Assembly: GCA_963739175.1 (NCBI GenBank)
Contig: CAVTZH010000003.1
Span: 1 to 64,000 of the forward strand
Length of the DNA: 64,000 nt
Direction of reading: 5' to 3'
DNA from: VAZQ01 sp963739175
GTDB taxonomy: Bacteria > Pseudomonadota > Alphaproteobacteria > Rhizobiales > Xanthobacteraceae
Below are positions 1 through 9,789 of the stretch, in pieces. The translations under genes and the position numbers were made by a program. A model generated the notes under the pieces. It was not told where the DNA came from and did no database searches. It saw only the letters and a program-made list of their open reading frames with translations. Each line of letters starts with the position of its first letter. Position 1 is the first letter of the stretch.

Positions 1-140
1 GCCGCCAATTTGGCGACCCAGGAATTGGCCTTGGCAGCGGTGCGGTTATAGACCGTGAGCTCGTGGCTGCCCTTGGTCTTGAGGTGCCCGGCCATGGGAA
101 AGCCCATCACGCCCAGTCCGATAAACGCTACCTTCGCCAT
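1..140 (-). CDS. 3-hydroxyisobutyrate dehydrogenase family protein (partial, N-terminus only)
   Basis: Only the first 46 codons lie in the window; the gene runs off the left edge. The ATG (138-140 on the minus strand) has a strong GGAGGAAACG ribosome site directly upstream. The product begins MAKVAFIGLGVMGFPMAGHL, with the GLGxMGxPMAxHL dinucleotide-binding turn of beta-hydroxyacid dehydrogenases (3-hydroxyisobutyrate dehydrogenase, tartronate semialdehyde reductase), which use NAD(P) to oxidise a 3-hydroxy acid. Which substrate is used cannot be told from this fragment; mmsA, another valine-catabolism gene, is far away at 53 kb. It is divergent from mrp. Confidence 0.85.
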   Translation of the reverse strand, partial: MAKVAFIGLGVMGFPMAGHLKTKGSHELTVYNRTAAKANSWVAKLA

Positions 141-255
141 CGTTTCCTCCTGCCAATCGGCCCATTCGCAGCATATCTGCATTGTGATTGCGACGGGGCG
201 CGTCGCCCGTCAACAGGACGTTGACCCGGTTTATGACGCCCGTATGGTGGCCGCC

Positions 256-1381
<1,126 letters not shown>

Positions 1382-1385
1382 GCTA

Positions 1386-1673
1386 CTATCGGCGTTGCTC
1401 GCGTCCGTGCCAAAGGCGGGTGATCACGATAGTATTTCGCCGTTGGTCAACACGATAGCGGACAACGTAAGCGCCGCGCCCGAAGGGCACGATCAATTCG
1501 CGATAGCCGGGGCGCGCGGCAGGGCGGCCGCGTTCTGGCTGGTCGGTAAGCGAGTGGGCTGCTGCGAACAATGTGTCGACGGCGCGCTCCGCGAGGGAAT
1601 CACCATGAGGTGTCAGGAATTGTCGGAGCCGATTGATGTCGGCCCTCGCGCGGGTCAGGAAGACGATTTGCAC
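1386..1673 (-). CDS. RelE/ParE-superfamily toxin
   Basis: A 95-residue basic protein starting MQIVFLTRARADINRLRQF, the opening strand and helix of ParE/RelE toxins. Its C-terminal half has the family's strand pattern GYRELIVPFGRGAYVVRYRV followed by ITRLWHGREQRR. ParE-type members poison gyrase and RelE-type members cleave mRNA on the ribosome; ParE is favoured by the sequence style, but the target is not certain. It overlaps the upstream antitoxin gene by 19 bp (1655-1673), the usual translationally coupled antitoxin-toxin order. Its 3' end is five bases from the mrp stop, so the two genes converge. Confidence 0.82.
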   Translation of the reverse strand: MQIVFLTRARADINRLRQFLTPHGDSLAERAVDTLFAAAHSLTDQPERGRPAARPGYRELIVPFGRGAYVVRYRVDQRRNTIVITRLWHGREQRR

Positions 1674-1933
1674 GGTGCGGGCGGCGGCAGTTCGTTGTCC
1701 TTGCCCCAGCTCCTAACCCACTGTTCGACCGCCGCAATGGGAATGGCTTCGCCGGTGCGCTCATACTCGGCGTAAGCCGCATCCTCTTCCGCCCAGGCCT
1801 CCACATCCGTGATTGCCCGTGCCACCGCCTTGGCTGCGAAGCCCTCAATGGAGGTCTGTGATCGCTTCGCGGCGGCTTCCAGGCCGGCTGCGAGCGCGTC
1901 ATCGAGTTCGATAACGAGGCGAGTCTTCGACAT
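1655..1933 (-). CDS. Ribbon-helix-helix type antitoxin of the ParE pair
   Basis: A 92-residue acidic protein opening MSKTRLVIELDDALAAGLEA, a single beta-strand followed by helices as in CopG/ParD/RHH antitoxins. The N-terminus should dimerise and bind its own promoter; the acidic C-terminal half (EEDAAYAEYERTGEAIP) should wrap and neutralise the toxin. It is first in a two-gene operon with the ParE-like toxin. The promoter would lie in 1934-2048, which is AT-richer than its surroundings. The flanking 21-bp repeats suggest the pair was acquired as a unit. Confidence 0.78.
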   Translation of the reverse strand: MSKTRLVIELDDALAAGLEAAAKRSQTSIEGFAAKAVARAITDVEAWAEEDAAYAEYERTGEAIPIAAVEQWVRSWGKDNELPPPAPCKSSS

Positions 1934-2048
1934 GCTGCCAATAATATCGTAATTGCTGAGTGGAATGAAACAGGATTCATTGAACAGTCGTTTGGGGGAA
2001 CTGGATCGACGCAGGAAATTAGGGCGGCGTCATTGACCGCTTGCCAGG

Positions 2049-2069
2049 CGGCGCCCAGGATCGTGATCG
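2049..2069 (+). repeat. 21-bp direct repeat, right copy
   Basis: Matches 20 of 21 positions of 1353-1373, the coding tail of mrp, on the far side of the toxin-antitoxin pair and 14 bp before the phoD stop. In the mrp reading frame it would again read AAPRIVIG but has no adjacent stop. See the left copy. Confidence 0.6.
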
Positions 2070-2082
2070 GGGCTGAAGGCGG

Positions 2083-3702
2083 TTACGCGTCAGCCAGGCC
2101 GCTCTTGCCGCTTTCGACGACGAAGCTCTTGCGTGTCGTCATGCGCCCGTCGGGCACCGACACTTTGTCCAGCACCTGGAAGTCGGCCTGCCAGCGGGAG
2201 GGCGTGACCACGTTGCGGACATAGCCGCGCTGGCTGTTGAAGAATTTGACGTAAGGCTGCTGCTGGAGCAGGGCCTTGTAGGTGTTGTTGATGTCGAAGC
2301 CGTCGCCGACCGATGAGATCGACGTCGCCACGAACTCGACGCCGAGCGTAGCCGACTTCTCGTCCAAAAAATCTTTCTTGAGTTCGCCCGCCCAGTTCTG
2401 GTGAATGTCGCCCGCCAGCGCCACCACGTTGTTGAGCTTGGCCGCTTCGATCGCGGCAAACAGGCGGTCGCGCGCCGCCACTGCGCCGTCCCATTTGTCC
2501 AGGCTCGGCGCGAACACCTTAGGATCGGGATCGCGGTCGTTGCGCATCATCGTGACCTGCTGGGCGAGCACGGTCCAGCGCGTCTTGGCGGCCTTGAAGC
2601 TGTCGTAGAGCCATCGCTCCTGCGTCTCGCCGAGCATGGTGCGGTTCGGCTCGTTCGCTTCGGCGCAATTGGCCACCACGCGCGGACCCTTGGGGCACGC
2701 TTGCGGTGAGCGGAACGTGCGCGTGTCGAGCACGTTCATCGCGAGCAGGTCGCCGACGTTGAGGCGCCGATAAGCGAGGATATCGGGTCCGCGCGGCAGT
2801 TGCGCCTTGCGCACCGGCAGGTGCTCGTACCAGGCCTGGAAGGCGGCGGCGCGCCGCAGCAGGAACAGCTCCGGCGGCGCGTACTCCTCGGTGGTGTCGC
2901 CGGCCCAGTCGTTGTCGACCTCGTGATCGTCGAAGCTCATGATGAACGGCGCCGAGGCGTGCGCGATCTGCAGGTCCGGGTCGGACTGATAAAGGCTGTA
3001 GCGCTGGCGGTAGTCGTCGAGGGTGTAGCATTCGTCCGGCTCGCCCGGCATCACGCGCACGACGGGCAGATTGGCTTGGCCCGGCCGCAGCACGCGATAT
3101 TCGTAGATGTAGTCGCCGTAGTGGAAGACGAAATCGAACCGCTCGGACGCAATGTTGCGATATGCGGTGAAGTAGCCGTCCTCGTATTTCTGGCAGCCGG
3201 CGACGCCGAAGCGGACCTGCGCCACCGACACACCCGCTCCCGGCAGTGTGCGCGAGCGGCCCACGCGGCTGCGCTCCTTGCCGATCGTGAACTGGTAGAA
3301 ATAGTCGCGCGCCGGCTCGAGCCCGGCGACCTCGACATGCACCGCGTGGCCGAGCTCGGGATGCGCGATCGCGGTGCCCTTGCGCACGACCTGGCGCATG
3401 CGCTCGTCGCCGGCCACCGACCATTCGACCTCGACCGGACGCTTCGGCATCCCGCCGCCGCGCTCCAAAGGCTTCGGCGCGATCTTGGTCCAGATCACGA
3501 ATCCGTCCGGCGCCGGATCCCCCGACGCGACGCCAAGCGAAAATGGATAGGCCGCGAAAACGGGACTGCCCCACACCGGGCGCGCGAACAGTCCGCCGGT
3601 TGCCGTGACCAGTGCCGAGGCACCGAGGCTTTGCAGCAGGAGGCGACGATTGACGGTGGCGAAACGGTCCACGTCAAGGCGAGATGGAAAGCGAATGGAC
3701 AT
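2083..3702 (-). CDS. phoD: Alkaline phosphatase D (PhoD family), Tat-exported
   Basis: A 539-residue phosphodiesterase/alkaline phosphatase that releases phosphate from organic phosphoesters outside the cytoplasm. The N-terminus carries a Tat-like NRRLLLQSLGASALVTATGG signal. Next come the PhoD N-terminal beta domain (FSLGVASGDPAPDGFVIWTK) and metallophosphatase motifs: FHYGDYIYEYR, SFDDHEVDNDWAG and ALAGDIHQNW, which supply the Fe/Ca ligands of the family. Length is normal. The start ATG follows AAGGGGGG. A possible PHO box lies about 45 bp upstream (3744-3760), which would put it under PhoB control in phosphate starvation. It is divergent from the next gene. Confidence 0.93.
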   Translation of the reverse strand: MSIRFPSRLDVDRFATVNRRLLLQSLGASALVTATGGLFARPVWGSPVFAAYPFSLGVASGDPAPDGFVIWTKIAPKPLERGGGMPKRPVEVEWSVAGDERMRQVVRKGTAIAHPELGHAVHVEVAGLEPARDYFYQFTIGKERSRVGRSRTLPGAGVSVAQVRFGVAGCQKYEDGYFTAYRNIASERFDFVFHYGDYIYEYRVLRPGQANLPVVRVMPGEPDECYTLDDYRQRYSLYQSDPDLQIAHASAPFIMSFDDHEVDNDWAGDTTEEYAPPELFLLRRAAAFQAWYEHLPVRKAQLPRGPDILAYRRLNVGDLLAMNVLDTRTFRSPQACPKGPRVVANCAEANEPNRTMLGETQERWLYDSFKAAKTRWTVLAQQVTMMRNDRDPDPKVFAPSLDKWDGAVAARDRLFAAIEAAKLNNVVALAGDIHQNWAGELKKDFLDEKSATLGVEFVATSISSVGDGFDINNTYKALLQQQPYVKFFNSQRGYVRNVVTPSRWQADFQVLDKVSVPDGRMTTRKSFVVESGKSGLADA

Positions 3703-3743
3703 TTAGAACCCCCCTTATTCGGCTCTAATGTAACATCCTGGCG

Positions 3744-3760
3744 ATGACCCGCGGGTGACA
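3744..3760 (-). promoter_or_regulatory. Candidate PHO box upstream of phoD
   Basis: On the minus strand the sequence TGTCACCCGCGGGTCAT holds TGTCA and GGTCA half-sites spaced 11 bp apart, the geometry of a PhoB box. A TACATT hexamer follows about 10 bp downstream as a possible -10. The position fits a PhoB-activated promoter for phoD. Only the two pentamers match the consensus. Confidence 0.35.
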
Positions 3761-3836
3761 ATTGGGGCGCCCGCGTCCTTGCGGATAGGGGGAAAAATTC
3801 GCATTGTTGGCCATCGCTTGCACGCGTGGGGATCAA

Positions 3837-4295
3837 ATGAGTGCCTTGCAATCCAGGACAATAGGGTGTCTTACGATCGCGTTTGCCGCGATAGTCGGCA
3901 TCTTGCTCGCGGCCTCGCCGGCGTTCGCGCAGAAGCCGCCGGATGCATTCACCCAGGAAGTTCTGATCAAGGCGAGCCTGCTGACCTTCAACGACGCCAA
4001 CGTCACCGGCAACTACACCGTCCTGCACGCCAAGCTCTCGAAGCCGTTCCGCGACAAGTTCTCCGCGGAGCGCCTCAAGGAGGTGTTCAAGGTCTTTCAC
4101 GAGAAGCGGATCGATTTCGACCTGATCGCCGCCAAGCAGCCGATCGCGAGCAAGCCCGCAACCGTCAACGACAGCGGCGTGCTGATGCTGCATGGCCACT
4201 TCGACGCGACGCACAGCAGCGTCAACTACGAGCTCGACTTCATCATGTCCGATGGCGAGTGGAAGCTGATCCGGATCAATGTTCAGCTTAAATAG
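3837..4295 (+). CDS. Exported protein of unknown function, possible NTF2-like fold
   Basis: A 152-residue protein that I do not recognise by family. ATG 3837 is preceded by GGGGATCAA and gives a clean signal peptide (hydrophobic run GCLTIAFAAIVGILLAASPA, cleavage after AFA). An upstream in-frame start would spoil it. The mature part has helices followed by alternating strands ending DGEWKLIRINVQLK, which resembles small NTF2/SnoaL-like periplasmic domains; this is an inference from pattern only. It stands between phoD (divergent) and the TRAP receptor, with an 83-bp gap to the latter. Confidence 0.7.
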   Translation: MSALQSRTIGCLTIAFAAIVGILLAASPAFAQKPPDAFTQEVLIKASLLTFNDANVTGNYTVLHAKLSKPFRDKFSAERLKEVFKVFHEKRIDFDLIAAKQPIASKPATVNDSGVLMLHGHFDATHSSVNYELDFIMSDGEWKLIRINVQLK

Positions 4296-4378
4296 CGCGA
4301 CAAAACGCCGGTTTTGTTGCCTTATTTGGTGCACATGATCCGCGTGAATTGAGCCTTATCCGCCCTTAGGAGGCCGAC

Positions 4379-5470
4379 ATGAAACGCCGCCAGTTCCTGC
4401 AGGGAGCCGGCCTTGCCGCCGCCAGCACCGCCGTTGCCGCGCCGGCCATCGCGCAGTCGATGCCGGAGCTCAAATGGCGCCTGACCTCGAGTTTTCCGAA
4501 GAATCTCGACACCATCTACGGCGCGGCGGAAGAGTTCGCCAAAGCCGTCTCCGAGATGACCGACAAGCGATTCCAGATCCAGGTCTTTGCCGCCAACGAA
4601 ATCGTGCCGCCGCTCGCCGCCGCGGACGCGGTGCAGAAGGGCACCGTCGAAATGGCGCAGACCGCGTCCTACTACTATTTCGGCAAGGACCCGACCTTCG
4701 CCTTCGGCACCGCGGTGCCGTTCGGTCTCAACGCACGCATGCAGAACGCCTGGTGGTATCAAGGCGGCGGCAGCGAGGTGCTGAACGAGTTCTACAAGAA
4801 GTTCAACATCTACGGACTGCCGTGCGGCAACACCGGCTGCCAGATGGGCGGCTGGTTTCGGCGCGAGGTGAAGGCGCCATCCGATCTGCGCGGCCTCAAG
4901 ATGCGCATCGGCGGATTTGCCGGCACGGTGATGACAAAGCTCGGTGTGGTGCCGCAGCAGATTCCGGGCGGCGAAGTCTATTCGTCGCTGGAGAAGGGCA
5001 CCATCGACGCCGCCGAATGGGTCGGACCCTACGACGACGAGAAGCTCGGCTTCGCGAAGATCGCGCCGTACTACTACTACCCGGGCTGGTGGGAGGGCGG
5101 CGCGATGCTCCACCACTTCTTCAACCTCGACAAATGGAACGCGCTGCCTGCGAACTACAAGGCGGTGGTGCGAGCGGCCTCGTCCGTATCCAATGAATGG
5201 ATGCTCTCGAAATACGACGCGCTCAATCCGGTGGCGCTGAAGTCGCTGCTCGGCGCCGGGCAGGCGCGGCTGCAGGCGTTCTCACCCTCGATCATGGACG
5301 CGAGCCTGAAGGCCGCGCTCGAGGTCTACAACGAAGTCTCCGCGAAGAACGCCGACTTCAAGAAGGTCTGGGAGCACATGCTGGCGTTCCGCAACGACCA
5401 GTATCTGTGGTGGCGCGTCGCCGAATACACCTACGACGACTTCATGATCCGCAATCGCACGCGGACGTGA
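4379..5470 (+). CDS. TRAP transporter substrate-binding protein, DctP/TakP family
   Basis: A 363-residue periplasmic receptor for a TRAP transporter. It has a Tat-type signal (MKRRQFLQGAGLAAASTAVA, cleavage near AIAQS) and family signatures: WRLTSSFPKNLDTIYGAAEE, the Arg-containing DLRGLKMRIGGFAG that binds the substrate carboxylate, and AAEWVGPYDDEKLGF. Length and motifs resemble the alpha-keto-acid receptor TakP. The start has a strong TTAGGAGG site. No permease is adjacent; the only dctQM pair in the window is 4.3 kb away on the other strand (9790-11756) and is its most likely partner. Confidence 0.9.
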   Translation: MKRRQFLQGAGLAAASTAVAAPAIAQSMPELKWRLTSSFPKNLDTIYGAAEEFAKAVSEMTDKRFQIQVFAANEIVPPLAAADAVQKGTVEMAQTASYYYFGKDPTFAFGTAVPFGLNARMQNAWWYQGGGSEVLNEFYKKFNIYGLPCGNTGCQMGGWFRREVKAPSDLRGLKMRIGGFAGTVMTKLGVVPQQIPGGEVYSSLEKGTIDAAEWVGPYDDEKLGFAKIAPYYYYPGWWEGGAMLHHFFNLDKWNALPANYKAVVRAASSVSNEWMLSKYDALNPVALKSLLGAGQARLQAFSPSIMDASLKAALEVYNEVSAKNADFKKVWEHMLAFRNDQYLWWRVAEYTYDDFMIRNRTRT

Positions 5471-5620
5471 CGCTTGGGGAATTTTCGCAGCGGACGACAT
5501 CCTCCGCTTATCCCCCCAAGGGGAATTTAGGAAAAATACGTATTTGAACTACCGTTCTGGATCCGCTTCCGCGTGAGCGGAGAAGATCGCACCAGGGCGT
5601 TTTTTCGGGATTGCCTGTGT

Positions 5621-6538
5621 TCACTTCAAGGCTGAACCGCGGGGAAGTACCTGTCGCATATGTTCGCCCAGCGACTTTGAAAAACACGCCGCATAGCGCG
5701 GGAGAGTGCGCCGTTTGTCCCAGATCGCCGCCATCGGCAGTTGGATCGGCTTGCCGCGGTGCTTGATGCGGACGATCCTCAGCTTGTATCGATCGAGGGG
5801 AACGGCGGTTTGCACAATGGCAACGCCGTGGCCGGCTTCGGCCAGCGCCAGCAGCGTATGCGGCGCGCGGCTCTCGACCGCAATATTCGGTTCGATCCCC
5901 GCAAGGCGGCAGGCGGCGTCAAACGACTTGCGAAAGGCGTAGGATGAATTGAGGACAAGCAGCGGGTATCGCGTGAGCTGGGTGATGTCGGCCGAGCGGC
6001 GGGCGCCGAGCGGATGCGACCGCAGGCAGGCCGCCAGAATCTCGACCGCCGGCAGTTGCAGACTTGCAAAATGTTGTTCCGCCTGAACGGCGCCCAGCAA
6101 ACCGATACTGATGTCCGCGTCGCCGTGCTCCAACATGGTCAACTGGTCGCGGCCGACCGCTTCGATCAACTTCACCTGTACGTTTGGAAACATTTTCGCG
6201 AAGCAGGGCAGGAACGATGGAAGTACTCTCTCCATGATCTGGGGCGAGGCTGCGATCTTGAGCGTACCCGAGTTGCCGCCGCGGAGAAGGTGCGCCTGTT
6301 CGGTCAGCGATGCGACGTTGCCCAGCACCGTGCGACAGTTGCCAAGAAACTGCTCGCCTTCCTTGGTGAGCAACATTCGGCGTCCGGCACGATCGAAAAG
6401 CTTGAAGCCGATACTTGTTTCGAGGTCGATGATCTGTCGCGACAGCGCCGGCTGGGCAACCCGCAGGCGCAGTGCTGCCTTCGAGACCGAACCTTGCTCA
6501 GCAATGGCGACGAAGGTCCGCAGGTGCCGTAGATCCAT
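5621..6538 (-). CDS. LysR-family transcriptional regulator
   Basis: A 305-residue regulator starting MDLRHLRTFVAIAEQGSVSK, the classic LysR winged helix (residues 1-60: ALRLRVAQPALSRQIIDLE), followed by a periplasmic-binding-like effector domain of about 200 residues (TLKIAASPQIMERVLPSFL). It is divergent from a Bug receptor gene at 6691, with a dyad in the 152-bp gap, so it probably controls that receptor and the following NMT1-like gene in response to their substrate. Confidence 0.92.
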   Translation of the reverse strand: MDLRHLRTFVAIAEQGSVSKAALRLRVAQPALSRQIIDLETSIGFKLFDRAGRRMLLTKEGEQFLGNCRTVLGNVASLTEQAHLLRGGNSGTLKIAASPQIMERVLPSFLPCFAKMFPNVQVKLIEAVGRDQLTMLEHGDADISIGLLGAVQAEQHFASLQLPAVEILAACLRSHPLGARRSADITQLTRYPLLVLNSSYAFRKSFDAACRLAGIEPNIAVESRAPHTLLALAEAGHGVAIVQTAVPLDRYKLRIVRIKHRGKPIQLPMAAIWDKRRTLPRYAACFSKSLGEHMRQVLPRGSALK

Positions 6539-6580
6539 GTCGTCTTTCTATAGCAGGTCGGCATCGAAATCTAGAAAAAC

Positions 6581-6595
6581 TATGTATTGGACATA
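6581..6595. promoter_or_regulatory. Candidate LysR operator dyad
   Basis: TATGT-ATTGG-ACATA is a perfect 5-bp dyad with a 5-bp spacer in an AT-rich patch between the divergent lysR and Bug genes. LysR boxes are typically short interrupted dyads in such intergenic regions, about 40-70 bp from the regulator start, as here. Confidence 0.4.
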
Positions 6596-6690
6596 TAGGA
6601 AGGCGACGGCCCATCCTCGAAGCAACCACGGTGATCCCAGCGCTCGCATCTGCGGCGCGCGCATCCAAGGCGCATATCGAGGAGATGCAC

Positions 6691-7664
6691 ATGATTTCGC
6701 ACAGAATCGTATCCGTTGCGGCCCTCACGCTGGCGATGTCGGTATCGACAGGTCATAGCTTGGCGCAGGGTTATCCGGCCAAGCCGGTTCGAATGGTCGT
6801 GCCGTTCGCGCCGGGCGGCCCGACGGAGCTTGCGCGCGCCTCATCGCACAGATGCTATCGGAACGTACCGGGCAACGCTTCTACACCGAGAACGTGACCG
6901 GCGCCGGCGGCAATATCGGGACCGGCCAAGCCGCCAAGGCACAGCCGGACGGTTACACAGCGTTGATCACCGTCAATTCGCACGTCATGAATCCGATGCT
7001 CTACGACCGGGTCCCCTACGATCCTTTCCGGGACTTCGCTCCGGTGGCGCTGGCCGCCACGTTTGGATCGGTCCTTGCGGTCAACCCCTCGGTGCCCGCG
7101 TCGACCGTCAACGAACTGGTCGCACTGATCAAATCCGGCTCGGTCAAATACAGTTTCGGCTCGCCCGGGGCCGGCACTCCGTCTCATCTTGTCGGAGAGC
7201 AGTTTCGGCTATCGCTCGGACTGGACCTCGTGCACGTGCCCTATAGCGGCGGCGGTCCGGCCATTACCTCGGTCGTGGCGGGTCATACGCCGATCGCATT
7301 CGCGGCGTTGTCGGCCGCTGTGCCGCAGGCGAAGGCAGGCAAGCTACGTGTCCTTGCGCTCATGAGCAGGACCCGCTCGCCATTGCTTCCGGACGTGCCT
7401 ACGATCGCCGAAGCCGGCTATCAGGGCCTCGACGGCGACGGCTGGGTTGGCATTCTCGTCCCGGCCGGCACGCCGAAACAGATCGTCGACATGCTTCATC
7501 GCGAGATCGTCGAGATCGTCGCCATGCCGGAGGTCAAGACGCGTCTCACGGCGCTCGGGTTCAATTTGATCGGCGCGGCGCCCGACGAATTCACGGCGCT
7601 CATGAAGCTCGAGACTGGGAAGTGGGGCAAGGTGATCCGATCGGCTGGCATCAAGCCTGAGTGA
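6691..7664 (+). CDS. Bug/TctC-family tripartite tricarboxylate receptor (one frameshift)
   Basis: A periplasmic receptor of about 324 residues. ATG 6691 has GAGGAG six bases upstream and gives a signal peptide (SVAALTLAMSVSTGHSLAQG) followed by the Bug strand YPAKPVRMVVPFAPGGPTE. One base is lost near 6830-6836; shifting frame gives ARLIAQMLSERTGQRFYTEN and then the intact rest (GAGGNIGTGQAAKAQPDGYT, VPYSGGGPAITSVVAGHTPI). Bug proteins bind carboxylates or aromatic acids. No TctAB permease is nearby, as is common for this expanded family. It is likely controlled by the divergent LysR gene. Confidence 0.85.
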
Positions 7665-7694
7665 TACGACGATCAAGAATCCGAGGGCCCTTGC

Positions 7695-8627
7695 ATGCTG
7701 ATCAACATGCTTTGTTTGGATGCTATCGGTCCATGTTCGACACTTCTGACCATCGCACAACAGCAGGGCTTCTTTACGAGACGAGGAGTTGACCTTCGGC
7801 CTGTTCGGGTAACGGGCACGGACATTCCCGAGCCAACGCCCGACAACCCCGTTGGCCACATCGGCGTGCCGGCGGCGCTGATACGGGCGTCCAATGGCGC
7901 CGGCCTCAAGATAGTTGCCTGCTTCGACGCGTCGCGGCTTTCAAGCTGCCTTGTCGTCAGTTCGGAGATTCGGGCGGCGGAGCAATTGCGCGGCAAGCGG
8001 CTGGGCGCCAGGGTCGAAGGTGCGGCGATGTGGATACACACTGTGCTCGCGCTTGGAAGGCTCGGTCTCCAGCCCGAGCGGGATCAGATCAGCATCGTGG
8101 AGATTGGCGATCCGCTTGACATCGTCGAGGCCTTGGGACGCCGACTGATTGCCGGAGCAGTGCTACCCCGCGCGCTATGTGAGCAGTTGACCAGGAAAGG
8201 ATATTCAATCCTCCTTGATCTGTACCCCTGCAATGTGCGCGGTGCCCCGGACGCTGTTGTTGCGACAACAAGTTTCCTGCGCGACCATCCCGACATCGTC
8301 GAATCGATTGTCGCAGCTTTGATCGAGGCGGCTGCTTTAGCCCTCTCACCACGTCAGCGTCCGGTCGCGCTGGAGACGATCAAAGCAGAACTGAGGCTAA
8401 CCGATAGCACAGCGGCCGAAGCTGGATTGTTGGAGCTGATGAGCTCCATTGTCCGGAGGCCTTACCCTTCGGCCGAACGGTTACGCGAGATGCAGCGCAT
8501 CATGTCAGCGAGCCATCCGAAGGTGCGATCGGTGTCGATCAAAGAACTGGTCCATGACCAGGTCGTGCGCAAGCTGGATCAAGATGGATTCATCGATCGA
8601 ACTTACGCTGCTTACGGCGTGACATGA
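7695..8627 (+). CDS. NMT1/THI5-like substrate-binding domain protein without a signal peptide
   Basis: A 310-residue protein whose fold signs match NitT/TauT/NMT1-type binding proteins (IGPCSTLLTIAQQQGFFTRR, AEQLRGKRLGARVEG, FLRDHPDIVESIVAALIEAA). Unlike the usual periplasmic members it begins directly with the first core strand and has no hydrophobic leader, so it may act in the cytoplasm as a sensor or enzyme. No upstream in-frame start in the 30-bp gap adds a leader. It follows the Bug gene on the same strand and is probably cotranscribed with it. The substrate is unknown. Confidence 0.7.
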   Translation: MLINMLCLDAIGPCSTLLTIAQQQGFFTRRGVDLRPVRVTGTDIPEPTPDNPVGHIGVPAALIRASNGAGLKIVACFDASRLSSCLVVSSEIRAAEQLRGKRLGARVEGAAMWIHTVLALGRLGLQPERDQISIVEIGDPLDIVEALGRRLIAGAVLPRALCEQLTRKGYSILLDLYPCNVRGAPDAVVATTSFLRDHPDIVESIVAALIEAAALALSPRQRPVALETIKAELRLTDSTAAEAGLLELMSSIVRRPYPSAERLREMQRIMSASHPKVRSVSIKELVHDQVVRKLDQDGFIDRTYAAYGVT

Positions 8628-8704
8628 TATCAAATCCATAGAGCCAGGTCGCGGGATAAGCTTGCCCCGAAAGCCGAGATTCGTGCGTTTTATGAGTACA
8701 CGCC

Positions 8705-9685
8705 CTAATTGACCTTGATGCCGGCGGCCTTCACTAGGGCGATATTCTCCGCGACCTCTTTCTTGATCAGCGCGTCGAATGCCTGCGGTGTGATCGGCAT
8801 GGGATCGATGCCGTTCTGCGCCAGCCGCTTGTCCATGCCGGGCGCCTGCAACACCTTCTGCACCTCTTGATGCAAACGGTCGACAATGTCGCGCGGAGTC
8901 TTCACCGGCAGGAACATGCCCAGCCAGAACGTGTAGTCGGAGTTGGGGTAGCCGACTTCGATCGACGTCGGCACCTCGGGCAGGGCGGGGCTGCGTTTGG
9001 GCGTGGTGACGGCAAGCGCGATCAGCTTGCCGCTGCGAATAAGCGGAATGGCGGGCGCAATGCTTGAGCACGTGAAGTCCACGCGCCCGGTCATCACCTC
9101 GGTAAGCGCTTCCGGCATTCCTTTGAACGGCACATGGACGGCTTCGAACCCGGCGGAGACGCGGAAGCGCTCGGTGCTCAGATGCGTCGCCGAGCCGACG
9201 CCGGCGGTGGCATAGGTCAGGCCGCCCGGCCGGGACTTGGCGGCGGCAACCAGCTCCTTCAGCGTCTTGATCCCCTTGTCGGGCGAGACCACCGTCACGT
9301 TCGGCGAACTGCCGAGCGACGCCACCGCTGCGAAATCGCGCGTCGCGTCATAGGGAACGTTCGGATAGATCGCCGGGATCGCCGAGTGCGCCGATGAGTT
9401 GATCAGGATCGTGTAACCATCGGGATCGGCGCGCGCGACCATGGTTGCGCCGGTCATGCCGCCGGCACCGACCCGATTTTCCAGCACCCAGGTCTGGCCG
9501 AGCTGCTGCGACAGGGGTTCGGTCAGCAGGCGTCCGACGACGTCGACAGTGCTGCCGGCGGAAAACGGTGCGATCAGGCGGATGGTCTTGTTCGGCCAGG
9601 CTTGTGCCCGGACGACGTTCGGGGCGAACGGCAGCGCGGCGGCGGCGCCTGCAAGGCGCAGGAATTGACGGCGTCGAAGTGTCAT
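8705..9685 (-). CDS. Bug/TctC-family tripartite tricarboxylate receptor
   Basis: A 326-residue periplasmic receptor. The leader MTLRRRQFLRLAGAAAALPF is Tat-like, then AQAWPNKTIRLIAPFSAGST begins the Bug fold. Further signs are ENRVGAGGMTGATMVARADP, VPFKGMPEALTEVMTGRVDF and the C-terminal KEVAENIALVKAAGIKVN. The ATG at 9685 excludes an upstream in-frame extension that lies antisense to dctM and is only GC-driven. It lies 104 bp downstream of dctM on the same strand, so it may be cotranscribed with a TRAP permease that uses a different receptor class. Confidence 0.9.
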   Translation of the reverse strand: MTLRRRQFLRLAGAAAALPFAPNVVRAQAWPNKTIRLIAPFSAGSTVDVVGRLLTEPLSQQLGQTWVLENRVGAGGMTGATMVARADPDGYTILINSSAHSAIPAIYPNVPYDATRDFAAVASLGSSPNVTVVSPDKGIKTLKELVAAAKSRPGGLTYATAGVGSATHLSTERFRVSAGFEAVHVPFKGMPEALTEVMTGRVDFTCSSIAPAIPLIRSGKLIALAVTTPKRSPALPEVPTSIEVGYPNSDYTFWLGMFLPVKTPRDIVDRLHQEVQKVLQAPGMDKRLAQNGIDPMPITPQAFDALIKKEVAENIALVKAAGIKVN

Positions 9686-9789
9686 GAGGCGAAGTCTCCA
9701 GTCGGCCGAATGGTAGCCTGATCCGGGGCGACGATAACGGATCAGCGCGGCCGCGAGAAATAAGTCTTTCGGTGAACGGCTGATCGGCG

